From CAKSQF01 sp964582375 (GTDB lineage: Bacteria > Bacillota > Clostridia > Oscillospirales > CAG-272), in contig CAZORL010000041.1 in NCBI GenBank assembly GCA_964582375.1, positions 1 to 12,946 of the forward strand: 12,946 nt of DNA. The letters run 5' to 3'. Each line of letters begins with the position of its first letter. The first letter of the stretch is position 1. Below the pieces are notes generated by a model. It was given only the letters and a program-made list of their open reading frames with translations. It ran no database searches and was not told where the DNA came from. Shown piece after piece: positions 7,663-12,946 of the stretch. The translations under genes were made by a program, and so were the position numbers.

Positions 7663-8051
7663 CTTTGCTTTTCCTTTCTGATATCGAAAAGCTGGATAAT
7701 AACGATCACGACACGCGGAAACAAAAAGGGAATTGCTGTCGCGATGTAGTTAAAGATCGGTATCTTTATCGCAACGAAGATCGTAATACCGATAACAACA
7801 AGACGTGCAAAATAAGAGATCTTCATCATCGATTGTCCCTCTTTGACGTTATCTTTGTTCGATATCCGATCGACCGAGAACGCCAAAAAGAAATAGTTGG
7901 CGATGGTGACCAGAGCACCGAGGAAACCGCCGGTGACGACTTTGTAATCAAATTTGTCGAAGGCGGCAAACACGCCGATCATAATGGCGGTCATTACCAA
8001 AACGCCTATTGACATTTTAACCGTTTGTTTCTTGAGTTCGGAATTGATCAT
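7659..8051 (-). CDS. atpI: ATP synthase subunit I (AtpI family)
   Basis: AtpI proteins are small membrane proteins encoded at the head of F-ATPase operons. In Na+ enzymes they help assemble the c-ring. The protein shows four hydrophobic segments (about 13-30, 36-55, 80-95 and 98-118), a charged loop between the second and third, and a basic C-terminus (FDIRKEKQR), as expected. I prefer the ATG at 8051 (130 residues), 8 nt after AAGGA. An ATG two codons upstream (8057) overlaps the preceding stop as ATGA but is only 2 nt from the ribosome site. The family is assigned from position and topology more than from sharp motifs. Confidence 0.82.
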   Translation of the reverse strand: MINSELKKQTVKMSIGVLVMTAIMIGVFAAFDKFDYKVVTGGFLGALVTIANYFFLAFSVDRISNKDNVKEGQSMMKISYFARLVVIGITIFVAIKIPIFNYIATAIPFLFPRVVIVIIQLFDIRKEKQR

Positions 8052-8053
8052 TG

Positions 8054-8338
8054 TCATTTTCCTTCTTTATCAATGTTTTTATTGTCATCAGATCCGCCTG
8101 TCGAATCTTTTTTCAGAACCATATGAAGATATTTGAACATTCCGTAAAAACCCGACAAAACACCAAGCACGATTCCTATGACCCTTATATAGTCGGGAAG
8201 TCCGCATTTGCTTATGAGAAGCTCGGCGGCGATCATGCACAGTCCGACATTTGTCAGGAAGATGATCGGTGCTTGAAGATATGCCGTGTACGCATACACT
8301 ATTTTTGACAGAACACTGCCTTTGTTATCCTCTTTCAA
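8054..8338 (-). CDS. atpZ: AtpZ-like small membrane protein, first gene of the atp operon
   Basis: This protein has two predicted membrane helices (about 19-41 and 49-72 from the chosen start), then a charged tail ending DDNKNIDKEGK. The pattern GL...AAELLIS..GLPDYIRVIGIVLGVLSGFYG resembles the AtpZ family of F-ATPase operons, which has been proposed to act with AtpI in Mg2+/Ca2+ handling or complex assembly. I chose TTG at 8338 (94 residues) because GGAGG (8349-8345) lies 6 nt upstream. An in-frame GTG at 8371 would add 11 residues that look unlike the family, has no ribosome site and would cover the palindrome at 8352-8372. The stop is 2 nt from the preferred atpI start. Confidence 0.72.
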   Translation of the reverse strand: MKEDNKGSVLSKIVYAYTAYLQAPIIFLTNVGLCMIAAELLISKCGLPDYIRVIGIVLGVLSGFYGMFKYLHMVLKKDSTGGSDDNKNIDKEGK

Positions 8339-8351
8339 CAGAAACCTCCAA

Positions 8352-8372
8352 TGTGTGAAATGTTTTGACACA
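8352..8372. promoter_or_regulatory. Candidate Rex-like operator in the atp leader
   Basis: The 21-bp element reads TGTGT-N-AAA-N3-TTT-N-ACACA, so 16 of the 20 positions outside the central base are symmetric about 8362. Its inner 17 bases (8354-8370) match the Rex operator form TGTGAAATATTTTCACA at 15 positions. Rex represses fermentation and hydrogenase genes and releases DNA when NADH is high. The element lies about 14-34 nt after the predicted atp start and just before the ribosome site, where a bound repressor could block elongation. The assignment to Rex rests on motif resemblance only. Confidence 0.5.
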
Positions 8373-8392
8373 CATGTCTAGTACTTTTTCTT

Positions 8393-8421
8393 ATTATACA
8401 ACCTTTTTGTAAAGATTTCAA
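8393..8421 (-). promoter_or_regulatory. Sigma-A promoter of the ATP synthase operon
   Basis: On the minus strand a -35 TTGAAA (8421-8416) and a perfect -10 TATAAT (8398-8393) are 17 nt apart. Transcription should start near 8386, giving a leader of about 48 nt before the TTG start of the first gene. This leader contains the palindrome at 8352-8372 and the ribosome site GGAGG. No other good promoter was seen upstream of this operon. Confidence 0.8.
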
Positions 8422-8543
8422 TAGGTCAATTGCAAAAAAGAAAGAATTTTCAATTTCTTAAAATATAGTCAAGAAAAATCAATCGATACGAACGTCATCG
8501 ATAAAATATTGATAAATTCGACAGAAAAGGGTGTCTAAAGCTA

Positions 8544-8572
8544 TTGACAAAAGTCCAAAAAAAGTGTATAAT
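8544..8572 (+). promoter_or_regulatory. Consensus sigma-A promoter of the hydrogenase operon
   Basis: A perfect -35 TTGACA (8544-8549) and a perfect -10 TATAAT (8567-8572) are separated by the ideal 17 nt. A start near 8579 gives a leader of about 75 nt before hydC. A full consensus match suggests a strong promoter, in line with the excellent hydC ribosome site. No clear operator palindrome overlaps it. Confidence 0.88.
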
Positions 8573-8591
8573 AACATACGATGGATTGTAT

Positions 8592-8629
8592 TGACCGAAA
8601 CAAGGTCATTATAACCGTGCTAAGGCACG
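8592..8629 (+). other. Two small hairpins in the hyd leader RNA
   Basis: TGACC (8592-8596) can pair with GGTCA (8604-8608) around a 7-nt loop. CGTGC (8616-8620) can pair with GCACG (8625-8629) around a TAAG loop. The second is followed by seven A and then the ribosome site. Both are short and no known riboswitch is recognisable. They could protect the 5' end of the message or be chance structures. Confidence 0.4.
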
Positions 8630-8653
8630 AAAAAAACATTAAGGAGGGCTATC

Positions 8654-9139
8654 ATGGCTCATTTAAGCGAAGCTGCAGTAGCTAAGATCACCGAGATATG
8701 CAACAGATATGTCGGCGAAACTACACCCTTGATGATGATTCTGAGTGACATTCAGAAGGAATACGGTTACATACCGCTTGAGGTTCAACAGCTTGTTTCC
8801 GAAAAAACGGGAACGAGCGTTGCTGAGATCTACGGTGTCGTTACTTTCTATTCTTTCTTCTCCCTCAGACCCAAGGGAAAGTACATCATCGGCTGTTGTC
8901 TCGGTACTGCCTGCTATGTCAAAGGCGCGCAGCAGGTTATCGACAAATTTTCCGAGATTCTCGGAATCAACCCGGGTGAAACGACCGATGACGGTCTGTT
9001 TACCATCGACGCTCTCCGTTGCATAGGTGCGTGCGGAATTGCTCCCGCCGTCTCGATCAACGGAAAGGTCTATCCTAAGGTTCAGGTCAATGCCGTTCCC
9101 GGTATTATCGAGGACCTCCGCAAAGAAGGAGGAAATTAA
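8654..9139 (+). CDS. hydC: NADH-dependent [FeFe]-hydrogenase subunit C (NuoE-like, [2Fe-2S])
   Basis: HydC is the small thioredoxin-fold [2Fe-2S] subunit of the HydABC complex, homologous to NuoE of complex I. It works with HydB in electron transfer at the NADH end. The 161-residue protein has an N-terminal helical part (1-70, with YGYIP and EIYGVVTFYSFF) and cluster ligands Cys82 and Cys87 (CLGTAC) and Cys123 and Cys127 (CIGAC). The ATG at 8654 has AAGGAGG six nt upstream. hydB begins 3 nt after its stop, with the hydB ribosome site inside the hydC end. It is the first gene of a minimal hydC-hydB-hydA operon, the gene order known from Thermotoga maritima. Confidence 0.95.
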   Translation: MAHLSEAAVAKITEICNRYVGETTPLMMILSDIQKEYGYIPLEVQQLVSEKTGTSVAEIYGVVTFYSFFSLRPKGKYIIGCCLGTACYVKGAQQVIDKFSEILGINPGETTDDGLFTIDALRCIGACGIAPAVSINGKVYPKVQVNAVPGIIEDLRKEGGN

Positions 9140-9142
9140 CCT

Positions 9143-11026
9143 ATGATCAAAAACTTTGATGAACTCAGCGCAAAGCAGACAAGCTGTACCGCCTGTCTTA
9201 ACGGCAAGTTCTCGGGCGAGTCGGGCAAGCGTGCTGTCGTTCTTTGCGGCGGTACGGGATGTCTCTCGTCAAACTCCGCAGAGATAAGAATGAAATTCGA
9301 GCGTCTCGTCGAGGAGAAGGGACTCTCCGACAAGGTTACGGTAAACCAGGTCGGCTGTTTCGGTTTCTGCTCTCAGGGACCTTTCGTAAAGATCTATCCC
9401 GAGGACACCCTTTACAGACTCGTTAAGATCGAGGATGTCGATGAGATCGTTGAAAAGGATCTTGTCGGCGGCGAGGTCGTTGAAAGACTTCTTTATGTTG
9501 ATCCTGCGTCCGGGCAGAAGGTCGCAAAGCAGGACGATATCAACTTCTACAAAAAACAGGTCAGAATCGCACTTCACGGATGCGGCTCAATCGACCCTGA
9601 AAATATCGATGAGGCTCTTGGCGCAGGTGCGTTCCAGGGTCTTGTAAACGCACTCAAGATGGATCGTGCCGATGTTATCAAGTCGGTTCTCGATTCGGGA
9701 CTGCGCGGCAGAGGCGGCGGCGGATTCCCAACAGGCAGAAAGTGGCAGTTTGCATATGCTCAGCCTGATGGTGCAAAATACGTCGTTTGTAACGGTGACG
9801 AGGGCGACCCCGGCGCATTCATGGACCGTTCGATCCTCGAGGGTAACCCCCTTGCAGTTATCGAGGGTATGATGATCGCTGGTTACGCGATCGGTGCGCA
9901 GAACGGCTATTTCTACGTTCGCGCCGAGTATCCTATCGCTGTCAACCGTCTTAAGATCGCAATTCGTCAGGCGGAAGAACTCGGACTTCTCGGAGATAAT
10001 ATTCTCGGAACAGGATTCTCCTTCCGTGCGCACATCAGACTCGGCGCAGGCGCATTCGTCTGCGGTGAGGAAACAGCTCTTCTTAACTCGATCGAGGGTA
10101 AGAGAGGCATGCCTCGTCCCCGTCCTCCGTTCCCGGCTGTCAAGGGTTTGTGGCAATGTCCCACCATCGTTAACAATGTCGAGACTCTTGCATGCGTTCC
10201 GTATATCCTTCGCAACGGCGTTGAGTCGTTCGCGAAATACGGTACTGAGAAGTCGAAGGGAACAAAGGTCTTCGCTCTCGGCGGCAAGGTCAACAATGTC
10301 GGACTTGTCGAGATTCCCATGGGAACAACTCTCCGCGAGCTGATCTACGATATCGGTGGCGGAATCCCGAACGGAAAGAAGTTTAAGGCAATTCAGACAG
10401 GCGGTCCTTCGGGCGGATGCCTTACAGAGAAGGATCTCGATGCCGAGATCGATTTCGATAACCTCGTTGCAAAGGGCTCGATGATGGGTTCGGGCGGAGC
10501 TATCGTAATGGATGAGGACAACTGCATGGTTGACGTTGCTAAGTTCTATATGGAATTTATCTGTGACGAGTCTTGCGGTAAATGTTCTCCCTGCCGTATC
10601 GGTACAAGACGTCTTCTTGAGTATCTCAATAAGATCACCGATGGCAAAGCAACGATGAAGGATCTTGAGGAACTCGAACTGCTTGCGGGAACGATCAAAG
10701 ACGGCTCACTCTGCGCACTTGGTCAGACAGCCGCTAACCCCGTTCTCTCGACACTTACTCATTTCCGCGATGAATATATCGCTCATATTGTAGACAAAAA
10801 ATGTCCCGCACATGTCTGCAAAAAGCTTATGCAGTATCATATCGATTGCAATAAGTGTATCGGATGCGGACTTTGCGAGAGACAGTGTCCCGTCAACGCC
10901 ATTGCCAAGACCGATTACATCGCACCCGGACATAAGCTTCCGTCTCGCGAGATCGATCTTGAAAAGTGCATCAAGTGCGGAATGTGCATAGCTTCTTGTA
11001 AGTTCAAGGCAATAGAAAAGAAGTAA
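9143..11026 (+). CDS. hydB: NADH-dependent [FeFe]-hydrogenase subunit B (NuoF-like, FMN and NADH site)
   Basis: HydB binds FMN and NAD(H) and is the probable bifurcation site of the complex. The 627 residues contain, in order, an N-terminal thioredoxin-like [2Fe-2S] domain (Cys35, Cys40, Cys72, Cys76) and the NuoF core with the FMN loop GLRGRGGGGFPTGRKW (186-201) and NGDEGDPGAFMDRS (217-230). An SLBB-like region (about 375-450) follows. A NuoF [4Fe-4S] site is formed by CGKCSPC (Cys478, 481, 484) and Cys524. The C-terminus has a two-cluster ferredoxin domain (Cys572, 575, 578, 582 and Cys609, 612, 615, 619). Length and domain order match T. maritima HydB. All ligands are intact. The ribosome site AGGAGG overlaps the hydC end. 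Confidence 0.97.
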   Translation: MIKNFDELSAKQTSCTACLNGKFSGESGKRAVVLCGGTGCLSSNSAEIRMKFERLVEEKGLSDKVTVNQVGCFGFCSQGPFVKIYPEDTLYRLVKIEDVDEIVEKDLVGGEVVERLLYVDPASGQKVAKQDDINFYKKQVRIALHGCGSIDPENIDEALGAGAFQGLVNALKMDRADVIKSVLDSGLRGRGGGGFPTGRKWQFAYAQPDGAKYVVCNGDEGDPGAFMDRSILEGNPLAVIEGMMIAGYAIGAQNGYFYVRAEYPIAVNRLKIAIRQAEELGLLGDNILGTGFSFRAHIRLGAGAFVCGEETALLNSIEGKRGMPRPRPPFPAVKGLWQCPTIVNNVETLACVPYILRNGVESFAKYGTEKSKGTKVFALGGKVNNVGLVEIPMGTTLRELIYDIGGGIPNGKKFKAIQTGGPSGGCLTEKDLDAEIDFDNLVAKGSMMGSGGAIVMDEDNCMVDVAKFYMEFICDESCGKCSPCRIGTRRLLEYLNKITDGKATMKDLEELELLAGTIKDGSLCALGQTAANPVLSTLTHFRDEYIAHIVDKKCPAHVCKKLMQYHIDCNKCIGCGLCERQCPVNAIAKTDYIAPGHKLPSREIDLEKCIKCGMCIASCKFKAIEKK

Positions 11027-11039
11027 GGGGGAATAGAAG

Positions 11040-12806
11040 ATGGCAAAGATTAATATTAAAATTGAGGGCGTAGCTTATCAGGTCGACGCCGGGCTCACCA
11101 TTCTCGAAGCCGCAAGACAGTGCGGATACGAAATACCCTCGCTCTGTACATACAATCACGGCGAATGCAATCAGGGTTCCTGCCGCGTATGTCTTGTTGA
11201 GGCTACAGGCGCAAGAGGACTTGTAGCATCCTGCGTTTATCCCGTAAACGAGGGAATGGAGATTACGATCTCGTCTCCCAAGGCAGTGGCTGCTCGCCGT
11301 GCATCGGTTGAGCTTCTACTTTCCAACCACTCAATGAAATGTCAGCAGTGCGACAAGAATGAGAAGTGCGAGCTTCTTCACGTCGCAAGAATAACAGGTG
11401 CAAGAGAGGATATGTACGAGGGCGCAAAGACCCCGACCACTCTTGATAATCTCACTCCGTCCATCGTTAGAGATACATCAAAATGTATTCTCTGCGGAAG
11501 ATGCGTTACAAGATGCGCAAACGCTCATGGTGAGGGCGTTCTCGCATTCCAAAACCGCGGATTCAAGACTATCGTAGGACCTGCTGAAAACAGATCCTTT
11601 GCAAACTCGCCCTGCATCATGTGCGGACAGTGCGTAAGCGTATGTCCCACAGGTGCTCTTATGGAAAAGAGCGAGATAACCAAGCTCGATGATGCTTTCA
11701 AGGCAGGGAAGTATGTTGTTGTTCAGACCGCTCCCGCTGTTCGTGCGGCTCTCGGCGAAGAATTCGGCATGAAGGTCGGCACTCCCGTTACCGGTAAGAT
11801 GGTTGCCGCTCTTAAGCGTCTTGGATTTAAGAAAGTATTCGATACCAACTATGGCGCAGACCTCACGATCATGGAAGAGGCTACCGAACTTCTTGACAGG
11901 GTCAAGAACGGCGGCAAGCTTCCGATGATCACATCCTGCTCGCCCGGATGGATCAACTATGCAGAGTATCACTACGGTGATCTTCTCGGACATCTCTCGA
12001 GCTGTAAGTCTCCTCACGAAATGCAGGGTGCGATCCTTAAGCACTTCTACGCAGAGAGGATCGGAGTTGCTCCCGAGGATATGTTCGTTGTATCGATCAT
12101 GCCTTGTACTGCAAAGAAGTTCGAAAAAGAGAGAGACCAGCTTAAGACACGCGGCATTCCGGATGTTGATGCAGTCCTCACTACAAGAGAACTCGGAAAG
12201 CTCATCAAGAGAAGCGGTATCAACTTTACAAAGCTTCCTGATGAGGATTTCGATCGCGATATCGTGGGCGATTACACGGGCGCAGGCGTTATCTTTGGCG
12301 TTACCGGCGGTGTTATGGAGGCAGCACTTCGTACTGCTGCTTACGTCCTTACCGGCAAGGAGCATGAAGGCGTTACCTTCACTGAAGTTCGCGGATTCGA
12401 AGGCGTTAAAGAAGCAGAATTTGATCTCAACGGCATGAAGCTGAATGTTGCCGTTGCTCACGGAATGAAGAATGCAAAGGTTCTTCTTGATGAGATCCGC
12501 GCAGGCAACAGTAAGTACCAGTTTATCGAAGTCATGGGATGCCCCGGCGGATGTATCAACGGCGGTGGACAGCCTTATGTCAGAGAGTGTTTCCTTCCTA
12601 ACGAGGACATCGACATCGTTGATACCTATAAGGAAAAGAGAGCGGCTGCCCTTTACAGCGAGGATGAGAGACAGACTCTCCGTCAGTCTCATAATAATCC
12701 TCAGATCAAGGCACTCTACGATGAGTTCCTTGGCGAGCCGAATTCTCACCTTGCTCATGAGCTTCTTCATACAAGCTATGCCGCAAGAGAGCCTTTTGGC
12801 AACTAA
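11040..12806 (+). CDS. hydA: NADH-dependent [FeFe]-hydrogenase catalytic subunit A
   Basis: HydA carries the H-cluster that makes or oxidises H2. The 588 residues start with a [2Fe-2S] ferredoxin domain (Cys36, 48, 51, 65). Next is a His-ligated [4Fe-4S] site (His97, Cys101, 104, 110), then two [4Fe-4S] clusters (Cys149, 152, 155, 159 and Cys192, 195, 198, 202). The catalytic domain has L1 TSCSPGW (298-304), L2 MPCTAKKFE (354-362) and L3 EVMGCPGGCINGGGQP (497-512, Cys501 and Cys505). L1 differs from the textbook TSCCPxW. The protein ends soon after the small-subunit-like tail (HELLHTSYAAREPFGN), so it lacks the extra C-terminal [2Fe-2S] domain of T. maritima HydA. GGGGGA precedes the ATG by 8 nt. 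The neighbours HydC and HydB point to an electron-bifurcating or confurcating trimer using NADH and ferredoxin. Confidence 0.97.
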   Translation: MAKINIKIEGVAYQVDAGLTILEAARQCGYEIPSLCTYNHGECNQGSCRVCLVEATGARGLVASCVYPVNEGMEITISSPKAVAARRASVELLLSNHSMKCQQCDKNEKCELLHVARITGAREDMYEGAKTPTTLDNLTPSIVRDTSKCILCGRCVTRCANAHGEGVLAFQNRGFKTIVGPAENRSFANSPCIMCGQCVSVCPTGALMEKSEITKLDDAFKAGKYVVVQTAPAVRAALGEEFGMKVGTPVTGKMVAALKRLGFKKVFDTNYGADLTIMEEATELLDRVKNGGKLPMITSCSPGWINYAEYHYGDLLGHLSSCKSPHEMQGAILKHFYAERIGVAPEDMFVVSIMPCTAKKFEKERDQLKTRGIPDVDAVLTTRELGKLIKRSGINFTKLPDEDFDRDIVGDYTGAGVIFGVTGGVMEAALRTAAYVLTGKEHEGVTFTEVRGFEGVKEAEFDLNGMKLNVAVAHGMKNAKVLLDEIRAGNSKYQFIEVMGCPGGCINGGGQPYVRECFLPNEDIDIVDTYKEKRAAALYSEDERQTLRQSHNNPQIKALYDEFLGEPNSHLAHELLHTSYAAREPFGN

Positions 12807-12821
12807 TTACAATTAAATAAC

Positions 12822-12864
12822 AAAAACGTTGCGGTTTTGATAAGTCAAAATCGCAACGTTTTTT
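12822..12864 (+). terminator. Rho-independent terminator of the hydrogenase operon
   Basis: Arms 12822-12840 and 12845-12863 form a 19-bp stem closed by a TAAG loop. The single non-Watson-Crick position is a G-U wobble on the plus strand. The last arm runs into a T tract ending at 12864. It begins 15 nt after the hydA stop. A run of A at 12822-12826 could give some termination on the minus strand too, which would suit a convergent gene beyond it. Confidence 0.92.
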
Positions 12865-12889
12865 ATGATCGAATGTACACCTGTGTAAG

Positions 12890-12946
12890 TTATCTGCTTC
12901 TTTCCACATGTTTGAAGATCGGCTCGTAGCCGTCGTCGGCTATAAT
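12890..12946 (-). CDS. Possible 3' end of a convergent gene (partial)
   Basis: Reading in from the window edge on the minus strand, a frame is open for 18 codons (IIADDGYEPIFKHVERSR) and ends at TAA 12892-12890, 26 nt before the terminator hairpin. The composition looks protein-like and the placement beside a hairpin fits a convergent gene end. Eighteen codons is too short to exclude chance, and I cannot name a family. Confidence 0.35.
   Translation of the reverse strand: MIADDGYEPIFKHVERSR

Larger units (their letters stand above)
8339..8653. other. Divergent regulatory region between the atp and hyd operons
   Basis: This 315-nt gene-free, AT-rich stretch holds, left to right, the first atp ribosome site (8349-8345), a Rex-like palindrome (8352-8372), the atp promoter (8421-8393), an AT-rich middle part, the hyd promoter (8544-8572), two leader hairpins (8592-8629) and the hydC ribosome site AAGGAGG (8641-8647). 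In the middle part ATCGATA is found at 8482-8488 and 8497-8503, with a similar ATTGATA at 8508-8514. I assign no function to these. No small gene was recognised. Confidence 0.8.

Noticed and set aside
8407..8421. Partial palindrome TTGTAAAGATTTCAA over the atp -35
   Set aside because: Only the outer bases and a few inner ones match, the spacing differs from Rex and FNR sites, and one half is simply the -35 element TTGAAA.
8482..8514. ATCGATA, ATCGATA and ATTGATA in the divergent region
   Set aside because: The copies are short and irregularly spaced (15 and 11 bp), and ATCGAT-like strings are frequent in this window. This is not enough to call a binding array.
8544..8558. Possible inverted repeat TTGAC...GTCCAA over the hyd -35
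   Set aside because: It needs a bulge and includes the -35 hexamer, so the symmetry is probably accidental.
9587..10156. 189-codon open frame on the minus strand
   Set aside because: It is a shadow of hydB, which carries intact FMN and NADH motifs across this stretch.
11478..12770. 430-codon open frame on the minus strand
   Set aside because: It lies wholly antisense to hydA, whose product has every expected cluster motif. The antisense translation has no recognisable domain and reflects codon bias in hydA.

Overview
The window is a piece of a chromosome from an anaerobic, low-to-mid GC Firmicute, most likely of class Clostridia. The reasons are a complete F-type ATP synthase operon in Firmicute order, a three-gene [FeFe]-hydrogenase operon of the NADH/ferredoxin-dependent HydABC type, strong AGGAGG-type ribosome sites and near-consensus sigma-A promoters. 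No genus can be named from the sequence alone. No mobile element, CRISPR array, tRNA or rRNA was seen.

Layout. Positions 1-174 hold a minus-strand terminator and little else. A lipid (diacylglycerol-type) kinase gene occupies 175-1122 on the minus strand. It has its own consensus extended -10 promoter, flanked by a 10-bp direct repeat. From 8338 down to 1273, also on the minus strand, runs the ATP synthase operon: an AtpZ-like protein, atpI, then atpB-E-F-H-A-G-D-C. It ends in a terminator at 1219-1261. On the plus strand, 8654-12806 carries hydC-hydB-hydA, followed by a long terminator hairpin at 12822-12864. The last 57 bases may be the 3' end of a convergent gene.

The two operons diverge from one 315-nt intergenic region. 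This region has a TTGACA-17-TATAAT promoter for hyd, a TTGAAA-17-TATAAT promoter for atp, and a 21-bp palindrome that resembles the operator of the NADH/NAD+ sensor Rex. The palindrome lies between the predicted atp start site and the first ribosome site. Two small hairpins lie in the hyd leader.

How the parts fit: HydABC oxidises NADH together with reduced ferredoxin and releases H2, or runs in reverse. The ATP synthase couples ATP to an ion gradient. Its c subunit has the full set of Na+-ligand residues, with a second carboxylate (Glu28) besides Glu61. This is the two-carboxylate type described for Fusobacterium nucleatum, so Na+ coupling is likely. Redox control of ATP synthase beside a redox-balancing hydrogenase is an inference from the operator-like palindrome and the divergent layout. 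The gene content is mostly known biology. The points that deserve a second look are the c-ring motif, the Rex-like site, the repeat around the kinase promoter, the one-stop separation of in-frame atpF and atpH, and the variant H-cluster L1 motif in HydA.
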